This document shows, piece by piece, positions 42,050-50,423 of a DNA stretch of 64,000 bases. Position numbers and translations under genes: made by a program. Numbering within the stretch: the stretch's first letter is position 1; each line of letters starts with the position of its first letter. The notes under the pieces were generated by a model, which made no database searches, was not told the origin of the DNA, and saw nothing but the letters and a program-made list of their open reading frames with translations. Source of the DNA: Fimenecus sp052298855 (GTDB lineage: Bacteria; Bacillota; Clostridia; Oscillospirales; Acutalibacteraceae); the NCBI GenBank assembly GCA_052298855.1, contig DAVZXP010000004.1:62001-126000 (forward strand). Direction: 5' to 3'.

Positions 42050-43259
42050 CGGTATTCTCCTTTAATATTGCCTCTGCGCAAAGCCGTCCCGAGCTCCACG
42101 CCCATTGAAGATTATGGCCGCCGCACAAGCCGTAAATATTCACAGCTTCGCCCGTAACATACAAACCTTTTACATTTTTACATTCAAGCGTATGCGGATT
42201 TATTTCGCTTTTCGGCACTCCGCCCGAGGTTACCTGAGCGAACTCAAAGCCACGAGCTCCAACCGCCTTTAATTGAAGCTTTTTAACCTTGCTTGAAAAG
42301 GCTTTGATTTTGCCGTCGGGAATTGCTTTAAGAAATTGTGCACTTTTTATATTGGCAAGAAGCAAAACATAGCTTCCGAGCGCTTTCGGTAAAATACCGA
42401 CAACCAATTCCTCGGCGGTTTTGTCGGTATATTTTTTCTTTTGTGAGAGCAAAAACTTCGCAAGCTCATTTTCGTTTATATCAGGTAAAAGGTCAAGGGA
42501 AAGAGTCATATTTTTACCCTTGTTTTCTGCAACGATTCCTGAAAGCTGCATAATCGGAATACCCGATACGCCGTAATCATTGAATTGAACTTCGCCTTTT
42601 TCTTTATATCTGCTCTCGCCGTCAACAAAAAGCTCTGCCGTACAGATATTGCGGACGCCCTTTACCGATTTCGGGAAGCCGTCGATTATAACGCCTGTCA
42701 AAGCAGGAACGGGCGGTACGATTTTCACACCTAAACTTTTGAGAAGTTTAAACGAACCGCCGTCCGTGCCCTGAGCCTTTGCGGCACTTCCTCCCGAAGC
42801 TATAACGAGCTTATCCGCCTTGTAGCTTCCGTTTAACAAAAAGCAGTTTTGAGTACGCTTAATTTCTGTTATTTCGGTATCGGTCAGCACTTTAATTCCT
42901 ATACTTTTGACCTCACACAACAAAGCGTTTACCACAGCCGAAGCCTGTCCCGATACGGGATAAACCCTGCCCTGCGCCTCCGTCCTTGTCAAAAGACCTA
43001 AGGAGTTGAAAAACTCAATGTTGCTCTTAGGCGGATATTTTGAAAAAGCGCCTGCCAAAATTTCCGTATCGCCTCTGAAAAATTCCGCAGACGAGCCGAT
43101 ATTTGTAAGGTTACATCTTCCGTTTCCCGTTACGAGAATTTTTTTGAGTATCCTCGGCATCTTTTCGTAGACTGTAACGCCGATGTTTCTATTCTGTTGT
43201 TTTAATGCAACGGCACAGACAATACCCGACGCACCGCCGCCGATAACAGCAACTTCCAT
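42033..43259 (-). CDS. HI0933/YhiN-like FAD-binding flavoprotein
   Basis: 408 residues. FAD motif is VAVIGGGASGIVCAVAL at the N-terminus, with 'KKILVTGNGRCNLTN', 'RVYPVSGQASAVVNALL', 'GVPKSEINPHTLECK' and a C-terminal 'GLCGGHNLQWAWSSG'. These are HI0933/YhiN hallmarks. The family is annotated as aminoacetone oxidase-like, but its true reaction is not settled. AAAGGGTG precedes the ATG. It is the first gene of a minus-strand unit with COG2509 and the glycoside hydrolase. Confidence 0.92.
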   Translation of the reverse strand: MEVAVIGGGASGIVCAVALKQQNRNIGVTVYEKMPRILKKILVTGNGRCNLTNIGSSAEFFRGDTEILAGAFSKYPPKSNIEFFNSLGLLTRTEAQGRVYPVSGQASAVVNALLCEVKSIGIKVLTDTEITEIKRTQNCFLLNGSYKADKLVIASGGSAAKAQGTDGGSFKLLKSLGVKIVPPVPALTGVIIDGFPKSVKGVRNICTAELFVDGESRYKEKGEVQFNDYGVSGIPIMQLSGIVAENKGKNMTLSLDLLPDINENELAKFLLSQKKKYTDKTAEELVVGILPKALGSYVLLLANIKSAQFLKAIPDGKIKAFSSKVKKLQLKAVGARGFEFAQVTSGGVPKSEINPHTLECKNVKGLYVTGEAVNIYGLCGGHNLQWAWSSGRLCAEAILKENTVVKNK

Positions 43260-43295
43260 AATGCACCCTTTTATCGAAACATAATTTTACATTTT

Positions 43296-43325
43296 ATTGT
43301 ATCACACTTATATAACACAATGCAA
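43296..43325 (-). promoter_or_regulatory. Sigma-A promoter of the YhiN operon
   Basis: TTGCAT (43320-43325), 18-nt spacer, TGATACAAT with TACAAT at 43296-43301 on the minus strand. It lies about 37 nt before the YhiN-like ATG. Confidence 0.55.
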
Positions 43326-43342
43326 ATAATTGTTTGAGTAAA

Positions 43343-43371
43343 TTGACAAATTTTATTAGGTAGGGTAAAAT
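43343..43371 (+). promoter_or_regulatory. Sigma-A promoter of the DUF4364 gene
   Basis: TTGACA (43343-43348), 17-nt spacer, TAAAAT (43366-43371). The start would be about 27 nt before the ATG at 43406, so the two divergent promoters lie back to back. Confidence 0.6.
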
Positions 43372-43405
43372 TAGAGGGTAATTAAATATTTAATTGGAGA
43401 ACATT

Positions 43406-43960
43406 ATGGAATTTGACGCTTTTGACGCAGGAATTGAATTGGGCGGACTTCGTAACCGTGAGGAAATACGTCTGCTTATCTGTTATCTGCTTAAAACAAT
43501 AGACAAGCCGCTTGAAAAAAGCCAGCTCAACGACGCTGTGCTTGAAAACGGACTTGCAAACTACTTTGAAATAAATCAGGCTTTAACGGAATTGCTCTCA
43601 AACGCAAGCATTGACACCGTTATTGAAAATGACGAGGAATGCTTTGTCATTCTTCCGAGAGGCAGAGAAATTGCGGAAAGCCTTGAAACAACCTTGCCGA
43701 TTACCGTCAGAGAGCGTGCGGTGAACTCGGCTATTAAGCTTATGACCTTTAAGAGAGTTGAAAAGGAAAACAAGGTTGACATAATCAAGCTCGACAACGG
43801 CGGATATAATGTTGTTTTTTCGTTAATGAGCGGTAATGACGAGCTTATGCGTCTTACTCTTTTTGCAGGAGACAGCCTGCAGGCACAGACGATTAAAGAC
43901 AATTATCTTAAAGACCCTGTTAAACTCTATTCAAGCATTATAACGGCTCTTACGGTTTAA
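43406..43960 (+). CDS. DUF4364 family protein
   Basis: 184 residues, cytoplasmic, of the DUF4364 family common in Clostridia. The N-terminal half looks like a winged helix ('IRLLICYLLKTIDKPLEKSQLNDAV', with 'ILPRGREIAESLE'), the C-terminal half is mixed alpha/beta with 'VDIIKLDNGGYNVVF'. It may be a transcription regulator, but no target is known. I chose the ATG at 43406 (GGAGA upstream) over a TTG at 43394. The terminator at 43989 separates it from sigK. Confidence 0.88.
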   Translation: MEFDAFDAGIELGGLRNREEIRLLICYLLKTIDKPLEKSQLNDAVLENGLANYFEINQALTELLSNASIDTVIENDEECFVILPRGREIAESLETTLPITVRERAVNSAIKLMTFKRVEKENKVDIIKLDNGGYNVVFSLMSGNDELMRLTLFAGDSLQAQTIKDNYLKDPVKLYSSIITALTV

Positions 43961-43980
43961 TTAAAACTTAATACGGACTT

Positions 43981-44009
43981 GCAAATTTCACACCTTTTAC
44001 TCATATGAT
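43981..44009 (+). promoter_or_regulatory. Candidate sigma-E promoter of sigK, -10 in terminator loop
   Basis: GCAAATTT (43981-43988, 7 of 8 to KMATATTT), 13-nt spacer, CATATGAT (44002-44009, 6 of 8 to CATACANT). The box spacing equals that at ylbJ. The -10 lies in the loop of the hairpin 43989-44025, so the predicted transcript starts near 44016, inside the right arm, leaving the left arm out. Confidence 0.5.
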
Positions 44010-44025
44010 TTTGAGAAAGGGTGTG
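43989..44025 (+). terminator. Terminator between the DUF4364 gene and sigK
   Basis: 10-bp stem (43989-43998 with 44016-44025), 17-nt loop, then a seven-T run at 44027-44033. The run ends within the sigK start codon region. The right arm also contains the sigK Shine-Dalgarno (AAGGGTG). Confidence 0.75.
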
Positions 44026-44031
44026 ATTTTT

Positions 44032-44730
44032 TTGTTGGCTTTATTGTTCCAATCGATTTTCGCAAATATGTTCTACCTTATGCTTCACATTCAAAATCAA
44101 GGCTCATTTCCGAAGCCCTTGACCGCAAAGCAGGAGCGTGAGGCACTCGAACGCTTACAAAACGGAGACGAAACGGCAAGAGATGAGCTTGTAGAGCACA
44201 ATTTGCGACTTGTGGTGCATATTATCAAGAAATATTATTCCAATTATTCCGATCAAGACGATTTAATATCCGTCGGCACAATCGGTCTTATCAAGGCAGT
44301 AAACAGCTTTAAGCCCGATAAAGGCACACGGCTTGCGACCTATGCTGCAAGATGCGTTGAAAATGAAATATTGATGTATTTCAGAAATCAAAAGAAAACC
44401 TCGCAGGATATTTCAATGAGCGAGCCTATCGACACCGACCCCGAGGGTAATCCGCTGACGCTTTCGGAGACTATTTACACCGATGACACGGTTTGCGACG
44501 ACATTTACCAAAAAATGAAAATTGAAAAGCTTCGCAAGTATATTTCCGAAATGCCCGACGACAGAGAAAAGGCGATTTTGATAAAGCATTACGGGCTGAA
44601 CGGCTGTTTCCCGAAAACGCAAAAAGAAATCGCAAAGGAGCTTAAAATTTCACGCTCCTATGTTTCGAGAATTGAGAAAAAAGTTTTGGAGGATATTAGA
44701 AATTATTTTGACGAAGATGACCATGTGTGA
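44032..44730 (+). CDS. sigK: RNA polymerase sporulation sigma factor SigK
   Basis: About 232 residues, late mother-cell sigma factor. A hydrophobic pro-sequence-like N-terminus (ALLFQSIFANMFYL) is followed by 'SFPKPLTAKQEREALERL', region 2 'LATYAARCVENEILMYFRNQ', 'SEPIDTDPEGNPLTLSE' and region 4 with LKISRSYVSRIEKK. The gene is uninterrupted, with no skin element. I chose TTG at 44032 because AAGGGTG lies 8 nt upstream; an ATG at 44005 in frame lacks a ribosome site. The start codon touches the T-run of the preceding terminator. Confidence 0.94.
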   Translation: MLALLFQSIFANMFYLMLHIQNQGSFPKPLTAKQEREALERLQNGDETARDELVEHNLRLVVHIIKKYYSNYSDQDDLISVGTIGLIKAVNSFKPDKGTRLATYAARCVENEILMYFRNQKKTSQDISMSEPIDTDPEGNPLTLSETIYTDDTVCDDIYQKMKIEKLRKYISEMPDDREKAILIKHYGLNGCFPKTQKEIAKELKISRSYVSRIEKKVLEDIRNYFDEDDHV

Positions 44731-44736
44731 TAGAAT
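44708..44736 (+). promoter_or_regulatory. Candidate promoter of the FkbM gene
   Basis: TTGACG (44708-44713), 17-nt spacer, TGA-TAGAAT with TAGAAT at 44731-44736. It overlaps the last codons of sigK and would let the methyltransferase be expressed independently. Confidence 0.45.
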
Positions 44737-44763
44737 TAGACATTATAAAGTGATACGGAGAAA

Positions 44764-45825
44764 ATGATGATTGAGGAAATTTTGAAAAATCAATCCGCTT
44801 GGGAATATCTCAAAAGCACGGATTTGCCGATAATTCTCTACGGCACGGGCAACGGTGCGGACAGAGTGATTGACGAATATGAAAGGCTCGGAATTAAGCT
44901 GTCGGGCGTTATGGCTTCGGACGGCTTTGTCAGGGACAGATACTTCAGAGGCTTTAAGGTCAAGAGCGTTTCGGATTTTGAAAATGAATTTTCGGACTTC
45001 GTAATCACCGTCGGCTTCGCTTCGCAAAGGGAAGAGGTCATTGAAAATATACTGAATCTCTCAAAGAGACATAAATTGCTTGTTCCCTGTGTTCCGGCTT
45101 TCGGCGAAGCTTTTTTGAACAGAGAATTTATCGTTTCGCATAAGTCGGAGCTTGAAAGGGTTTATTCGGTGCTTGCGGATGAAAAATCAAAGCTTGTTTT
45201 CTCGGATTTTCTCAATTTCAGCTTGACGGGAGAGCTGTCATATCTTTTCGCAAATGAAACGGATAAGGACGAGGCGTTTTACAATATTCTCAAATTGGGA
45301 GAAAACGAAAGCTACCTTGATCTCGGCGCATACAAGGGCGATACCGTTGATGAATTTCTACATTACACGGGCGGTAAATATTCGTCCGTAAAGGCAGTTG
45401 AGCCTGATAAAAAGAGCTTTAGGAAGCTAAAAGAGCATTTTCCCGACAAGGAAAATTTTTATTTCGTAAACTGCGGAATACTTGACGAAAACAAGACGGT
45501 TTATTTTAACGGAAAAAGCGGACGAAGAAATGCAATTTCCGACTCGGGCGACGAAACACAAGTCAGAACAGTTGATTTCCTCTGCGAGGATTTCCCCGTC
45601 ACATATTTAAAAGCCGATATTGAGGGCTGTGAAAATGAAATGCTGCACTGCTGTGAAAAGACATTTACGCAGTTAAAACCTAAACTCAATATAGCCGCCT
45701 ATCACAAAAGCGAGGACATATACTCAATACCGCTTAAAATACTCGAATTAAACCCCGATTACAAAATATATCTGCGACACCACAGATACATTCCCTGCTG
45801 GGATCTGAATTATTACTGCATATAA
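44764..45825 (+). CDS. FkbM-family SAM-dependent methyltransferase
   Basis: 353 residues. An N-terminal half of about 170 residues includes 'PIILYGTGNGADRVIDEY', resembling an NAD/sugar-binding Rossmann part, and the C-terminal half is an FkbM methyltransferase with ESYLDLGAYKGDT (SAM motif I), 'VKAVEPDKKSFRKL' and 'TYLKADIEGCENEML'. FkbM proteins often O-methylate sugars of surface glycans. No polysaccharide genes adjoin it here. GGAG lies 3 nt before the first ATG and 6 nt before the second (44767), so the latter may be used. Confidence 0.88.
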   Translation: MMIEEILKNQSAWEYLKSTDLPIILYGTGNGADRVIDEYERLGIKLSGVMASDGFVRDRYFRGFKVKSVSDFENEFSDFVITVGFASQREEVIENILNLSKRHKLLVPCVPAFGEAFLNREFIVSHKSELERVYSVLADEKSKLVFSDFLNFSLTGELSYLFANETDKDEAFYNILKLGENESYLDLGAYKGDTVDEFLHYTGGKYSSVKAVEPDKKSFRKLKEHFPDKENFYFVNCGILDENKTVYFNGKSGRRNAISDSGDETQVRTVDFLCEDFPVTYLKADIEGCENEMLHCCEKTFTQLKPKLNIAAYHKSEDIYSIPLKILELNPDYKIYLRHHRYIPCWDLNYYCI

Positions 45826-45863
45826 AAAAGAACTGTAAATCAAGAGATTTACAGTTCTTTTTT
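45824..45863. terminator. Bidirectional terminator between FkbM and queH
   Basis: A perfect 18-bp stem (45824-45841 with 45846-45863) with a 4-nt loop, T-rich on both outgoing strands. It serves the convergent FkbM and queH genes. Confidence 0.9.
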
Positions 45864-46492
45864 TATTTATTGTCGGAATTTTCCTCGTCAAACCACATTG
45901 AAAATTTACATCCGCAATAGTTTTGCCTGTAAAGGTCAAACTGTTTTGAAAGCTCGGTTGAACGCTTGTAACCCTCTTTTTTCTTGAAATCGGACAAGAG
46001 ATATTTTACACCGTATTCATCTTGCAATTTCATTCCGATATTGTTAATGACCTCGGCGTTCTTATGAGGGCTTACGGTAAGCGTTGTGCAAAAATAATCT
46101 GCGCCGATTTCCTTTGCTCTCCTTGCGGTCTCACTAAGTCTTAAAACAAAGCACCTTGCGCATCTTGCTCCGCCCTCTTTTTCATTTTCCAAGCCTTTGA
46201 CAAAATCGAAGAACTCAGCTTGGTCATATTTTGCCGATACCTGCTCTATCCCCTCTCCGAAGCCGTCGGAAAGCAATTTATCAAACTGTTCAAGGCGTTT
46301 TTGATATTCCGCTTCGGGATATATGTTTGGGTTATAAAAATAGAGCTTAACCGCAAAATGCTCCCGAAGCCTTTCGATAACGGCACTTGAACACGGCGCA
46401 CAACAGCACTGAAGCAAAAGTACAGGCTTTTTACCCGTGCCCTCAATTTTTTCAAATTCATTTTCCATTAAGGCTTGATAATTAGTTTTCAC
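45863..46492 (-). CDS. queH: Epoxyqueuosine reductase QueH
   Basis: 209 residues. QueH (DUF208) reduces epoxyqueuosine to queuosine in tRNA and replaces cobalamin-dependent QueG in many anaerobes. Cysteine motifs are LQCCCAPCSS near the N-terminus, CARCFVLRL in the middle and NYCGCKFS near the C-terminus, matching the Fe-S and metal sites of the family. I chose a GTG at 46492, giving the typical VKTNYQAL start; a longer frame to 46552 is unlikely to be used. No other queuosine genes are in the window. Confidence 0.92.
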   Translation of the reverse strand: MKTNYQALMENEFEKIEGTGKKPVLLLQCCCAPCSSAVIERLREHFAVKLYFYNPNIYPEAEYQKRLEQFDKLLSDGFGEGIEQVSAKYDQAEFFDFVKGLENEKEGGARCARCFVLRLSETARRAKEIGADYFCTTLTVSPHKNAEVINNIGMKLQDEYGVKYLLSDFKKKEGYKRSTELSKQFDLYRQNYCGCKFSMWFDEENSDNK

Positions 46493-46566
46493 TTGAAATT
46501 GCTTCTTTCGGTAAATATTAAACAACGGAATATGCCGAAAGCTTCGACACATTCCGTTATGTGTTA

Positions 46567-48822
46567 TCAGTTAGCTCTGATACAGCTCATAGGCTCAACG
46601 GTAATTGAGTTTACCGTAACCGCTTCGGAATTGTAATTGAAATAGATAACAATGCTGTTGTTGTATTCCGTGCAGTAAACTCCGTTTTGGATTTGATAGT
46701 GGTTCGTAATTCTTGCCGAACGGAGATTGCCTATTGTGTTATCGGCGAGCATGTAGTTATCTGCCGCCTGAGTTATCTGCGACTCATAGTTGTACTTTGC
46801 GTCAAATTCCTCATTATCGGTCTTTACGTAAGTCCATTCATAAGACGGCATTGCACCGTACTCGATTGATTTGAGAAACGCTTGCTTTGAATTTTCACTC
46901 AAATTCATCGGCTCATTAGAGTAATCAACTATTCCGTGAAGCACGATTTGCGCAAACGGAATTGCTCTGTAAACCGCACCGTCCTCCTCGTAGGCTGTCT
47001 TGGTCGGAAGATTTACAACGGCGTTTGCATTGGAAAGCATACAGAAATTTCCGTTTTCAATCATCATTTGATGGTTATTTCCAAGCACGGAAAGCTGCGA
47101 GGTAATTATATTAACCGCATTGCTTCTCGTATGCTTCTCTCCCGAATAATCGGAATAAAGACTGCTTCCGACATCGTTTATGCAGTAGCCGTCAACCGGA
47201 TAATTCTTGTTGTTTTTTATAAAGGAGAGCACGCCGTCCTCAAGCTTTGAAAGATTGAGCGCATAGCTTGTCCTGTTTTCCTTTCCCGCAACGGAGGAAT
47301 AGATGTTATTATAATCTGTTTTAAGCTTTTCGCCCGTTATATCGTAAGCAGCCAATGACGAAGAGCCCTTTTTGTTATAATTTACAAGGCTTAAATCGGT
47401 AAACATTGTAAACTTCTGCGTTTTTACATACTGCTCAAGTGCCGCAAAGTCCTTTTTGCTGCCGAGCACCTTAATCGGAGATGCCGAAGATATTTCATCC
47501 TGATTATCCGCACCGTCAAGCATACCCTTATATCTCAAGGTGATACTGTTTACACCCTTTGCCTTCAGCTGTCCGAGAAGGTCAAGCGTTTGCTCGTAGT
47601 CGGACAAGGTCTTATAGGAATGTGCGGAATTCTTAGCTATCGCACCCTGTACGGTCAGCATAAGCGGAATGTGGTCTGTGCTTTCAACAACCTTTGACGG
47701 GATGACAGACTCTCTTATAAGCACCTCTCTGCAAGCAGAAGCAAGTCCCGAATAAACAGCGTTTTTGCCCGACAAAAATCTGTAACAGATATTTATTTCA
47801 CCCGTATAAGTCTCGCCGACATATCTTGTGGTCTTTTTGCCTGTTGAATTTGTGATATAGGAAACATCGGTTATTCTAAAGCTTGCGCCGACACGGTTGT
47901 ATGTGCCGCCCTCGTTATAAACCTTTCTGTGTGAAGTAATATCGGCTACCGTATCTCCGCCCAAAACTATACCGAGGAAAGCGTTTTGCGAGGACTTCAT
48001 ACCGAATACGGGCATAATGGCGTCCGCAGAAATTTCATCTGTCGAAGCCTGCTTCAATGCCTTATCCTTGCCGTAAACAGAATACGTTCTTGACTCATAA
48101 GAGTCCGTCGCACCGCTACCTGTCATAATAAGCGCACCGCTTGCGTCGGGAACGAAGATATAGTCGTCGCTCTCTGCAACGGTTGACGCACCGAAATAGT
48201 TGAGAAGCTCAAGCTTTTCAATAACATAGCCCTTGCTTACGGTTATGTCGCCGCTGTTGATTTTAGCGTAAAATGCGCCGTCCGCAAGCGAGAAGGTAAC
48301 GCTGACGGAAGCATAGATTTCTCCGTTTCCAACCTCGTTATAGGCTTTAAGTGCATTCTCGGCGGTTAAAGCCATATTATAAGTTACTTGAATACCGTTG
48401 TTTACAGGCTTAAAAGAAGCCGAGGAAAACGCAACCGAGTTATCCTGCGAATTGAGCTTATACTTTCCGCCCTCCGAGGAGAGAGTCATTTCAAGTACCG
48501 CCGCAGGTGTGGTTTCGTCGCCGTCGGAAGCCACGGGAAGCGCATACCATGTTTTGTTTGTGCTTGTATCCTTAATTGCAACGTTGTAGGTTGTTCTGTC
48601 AAAATAGAGTTCAAGCAAGCCTGACTTTGCAACATAAATCAAGGAATTTGTATTTGTAATGTGATTATTGCGTGAAGAATATGCCGCTTCGTTGATTTCG
48701 GAATTGGCAGACACCGAAGTTTTGACCTTCGTGGAGCAGGATGACAACGACAGCACCGCAATCACAATTGCCAAAACAGTTGCAAATATCTTTTTTATAA
48801 AGTGATTTTTTTCAAAATTCAT
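46567..48822 (-). CDS. DUF5696 lipoprotein
   Basis: 751 residues. The N-terminus is a lipoprotein signal with lipobox LSSC and Cys29, then a long exported protein with a likely beta-sandwich N-domain and a TIM-barrel-like C-terminal half ('YCINDVGSSLYSDYSG', 'HGIVDYSNEPMNLSENSK') as in the DUF5696 family of Clostridia and Paenibacillus. The role is not known; a glycan-binding or glycosidase-like function at the membrane surface is possible. It lies 77 nt downstream of sigF on the same strand. Confidence 0.85.
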   Translation of the reverse strand: MNFEKNHFIKKIFATVLAIVIAVLSLSSCSTKVKTSVSANSEINEAAYSSRNNHITNTNSLIYVAKSGLLELYFDRTTYNVAIKDTSTNKTWYALPVASDGDETTPAAVLEMTLSSEGGKYKLNSQDNSVAFSSASFKPVNNGIQVTYNMALTAENALKAYNEVGNGEIYASVSVTFSLADGAFYAKINSGDITVSKGYVIEKLELLNYFGASTVAESDDYIFVPDASGALIMTGSGATDSYESRTYSVYGKDKALKQASTDEISADAIMPVFGMKSSQNAFLGIVLGGDTVADITSHRKVYNEGGTYNRVGASFRITDVSYITNSTGKKTTRYVGETYTGEINICYRFLSGKNAVYSGLASACREVLIRESVIPSKVVESTDHIPLMLTVQGAIAKNSAHSYKTLSDYEQTLDLLGQLKAKGVNSITLRYKGMLDGADNQDEISSASPIKVLGSKKDFAALEQYVKTQKFTMFTDLSLVNYNKKGSSSLAAYDITGEKLKTDYNNIYSSVAGKENRTSYALNLSKLEDGVLSFIKNNKNYPVDGYCINDVGSSLYSDYSGEKHTRSNAVNIITSQLSVLGNNHQMMIENGNFCMLSNANAVVNLPTKTAYEEDGAVYRAIPFAQIVLHGIVDYSNEPMNLSENSKQAFLKSIEYGAMPSYEWTYVKTDNEEFDAKYNYESQITQAADNYMLADNTIGNLRSARITNHYQIQNGVYCTEYNNSIVIYFNYNSEAVTVNSITVEPMSCIRAN

Positions 48823-48899
48823 ATGCTACACCTCACAAACTCGACACAGGTCGATTTATATATAATAACATACTTTTTTGAAAATTTCCACTACTAAAT

Positions 48900-49553
48900 C
48901 TATCCTGTCATTTTTCTACGCATTTCCTGAAGCAATAAACGCTCTCTGCGTGACACCTGAACCTGTGAAAGTCCTAATTTTTCCGCCGTGACGGTCTGCG
49001 TTAAACCCTTGTAATATCGCAGTTCTATAAGCCGTCTGTCGCTTTCGGGCATTTCCCCGATTATCTCTCGCAGAGCTATTGAATTGTGTATCTGCTCTTC
49101 GCCGAAGTCAACGGGAATATCGATTTGCCGTTCCCCCTCCTCGTCGGTTGCGGTAAGCGATGCAGGCGGTACGGCGATATTCAAAAGTTCAACTGTCTCA
49201 AACTCGTTTATTCCGAGTTTCTCGGACAATTCCGAAACTGTCGGCTCTCTGCCGAGCGACACGGAAAGCTCATCACGAAGCCTCACAGCCTCTCTTGATT
49301 TTTCCTTTAATGAACGGCTGACTTTAACTGCACCGCCATCCCTGAAAAGACGCTTAATTTCGCCTAAAATAGCAGGCACGGCATAGGTTGAAAAACGGTA
49401 GCCGAGCGTTTCGTCAAAGCCGTCTGCCGCCTTGACAAGCCCAAGACATCCTGCCGAGTACAAATCGTCATATTCGATACCCCTGTTTCTGAATTTGTTT
49501 GCGCAGGAATGAACAAGCCCTAAATTATTGCTTATCAGCTCATCACGAGTCAT
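48900..49553 (-). CDS. sigF: RNA polymerase sporulation sigma factor SigF
   Basis: 217 residues, first forespore-specific sigma factor. Region 2 has 'GCLGLVKAADGFDETLGYRFSTYAVP' and 'ILGEIKRLFRDGG' (a group 3 sigma hallmark), region 3 is 'SRSLKEKSREAV', and region 4 has 'TVTAEKLGLSQVQVSRRER'. It is kept inactive by SpoIIAB, whose gene ends at the same base as this one starts. The spoIIA order spoIIAA-spoIIAB-sigF is conserved. Confidence 0.97.
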   Translation of the reverse strand: MTRDELISNNLGLVHSCANKFRNRGIEYDDLYSAGCLGLVKAADGFDETLGYRFSTYAVPAILGEIKRLFRDGGAVKVSRSLKEKSREAVRLRDELSVSLGREPTVSELSEKLGINEFETVELLNIAVPPASLTATDEEGERQIDIPVDFGEEQIHNSIALREIIGEMPESDRRLIELRYYKGLTQTVTAEKLGLSQVQVSRRERLLLQEMRRKMTG

Positions 49554-49990
49554 TACAAAGCGTTTCTGCCTTTAATTTTTTTGATAATCGTCACAGTCGT
49601 ACCCACATTTACCCTTGAACGAACCTTGATTTTATCCGAAAAGTTTTCCATTACGGTAAAGCCGAGCCCTGCCCTATCCCCGCCGAGCGAGGTGTACAGC
49701 GGCTGCATAGCCTGTTCAATATTTTCAATTCCGCACCCCTTGTCACGGATTTTTATTTCAACAACCGAGTTTTCAAAAATTCTGACGGTTATGTAAATCT
49801 TGCCGACCTTATTCTTGTAAGCGTGAACAATGCAGTTAGTTACCGCCTCGCTGACGCTTGTTTTTATGTCGTTTATTTCCTCTACCGTGGGATCAAGCTG
49901 TGCAGCAAATGACGACACCGCAAGACGTGCATATCCCTCGTTTACCGAACGGCTTTCAAGCTGAATTTTTACTTCGTTTAAGTATTTCAT
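49553..49990 (-). CDS. spoIIAB: Anti-sigma F factor SpoIIAB
   Basis: 145-residue GHKL kinase that binds SigF and phosphorylates SpoIIAA. N-box SEAVTNCIVHAYKN, G1 box IRDKGCGIEN and G2 box AGLGFTVMENFSD are all present. It overlaps spoIIAA by 4 nt and touches sigF by one base, so all three are translationally coupled. Confidence 0.97.
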   Translation of the reverse strand: MKYLNEVKIQLESRSVNEGYARLAVSSFAAQLDPTVEEINDIKTSVSEAVTNCIVHAYKNKVGKIYITVRIFENSVVEIKIRDKGCGIENIEQAMQPLYTSLGGDRAGLGFTVMENFSDKIKVRSRVNVGTTVTIIKKIKGRNAL

Positions 49991-50316
49991 TTTACCGACT
50001 CCCTCGCTTTCTTTTTCAATACCGCTATTTTTTCAAGCCCTGCAAGCTGCATAACCCTGTATGCGTGCTCGGACAGATTGATGATATAAAATGAGCAGTT
50101 TTTACCCTCGATGAGTCTGTATCTGCCCATAACAAGTCCTATTCCCGAGCTATCCATAAAGGTTACCTCGCCGAAATCGAGTATCAGCTTATTCGGTTGA
50201 CGAAAAGCCACACATTCATCAATTGCCTCTCTTATTTGCGGTGCGTTGTGATGGTCAATTTCTCCGCTTAAAAAGGCTGTGACCGACGTGCCGTTTATTT
50301 CTGTTTTAACGTTCAT
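49987..50316 (-). CDS. spoIIAA: Anti-anti-sigma factor SpoIIAA
   Basis: 109-residue STAS protein. Phosphorylatable Ser lies in FMDSSGIGLVMGRY (about residue 57-58). Unphosphorylated SpoIIAA releases SigF from SpoIIAB; SpoIIE, the phosphatase, is not in the window. AAAGGAA lies about 8 nt before the ATG. No convincing sigma-H promoter was found in the 60 nt between its ATG and the upstream terminator. Confidence 0.96.
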   Translation of the reverse strand: MNVKTEINGTSVTAFLSGEIDHHNAPQIREAIDECVAFRQPNKLILDFGEVTFMDSSGIGLVMGRYRLIEGKNCSFYIINLSEHAYRVMQLAGLEKIAVLKKKARESVK

Positions 50317-50376
50317 TTAATCATTCCTTTCAACGAAATATTACACCGAAGCCGTCAAAAAAATTGTCAAAAAAAA

Positions 50377-50408
50377 GAGTCTTATGAAGCAAAATCCTCA
50401 TAAGACTC
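50377..50408 (-). terminator. Terminator between the PASTA gene and spoIIA
   Basis: 11-bp perfect stem (50377-50387 with 50398-50408), 10-nt loop, eight T on the minus strand. It separates the PASTA protein gene from the spoIIA operon. Confidence 0.85.
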
Positions 50409-50423
50409 ATAATTTTGTTTATA

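Noticed and set aside
44005..44031. ATG at 44005 as sigK start
   Set aside because: It lies in the predicted -10/terminator loop and lacks a ribosome site; the TTG at 44032 has AAGGGTG 8 nt upstream.
50371..50400. AGGATTT in the loop of the 50377 terminator as a sigma-H -35 for spoIIA
   Set aside because: No GAAT-type -10 at the required distance; evidence too weak to list, though it would fit the loop-promoter pattern.
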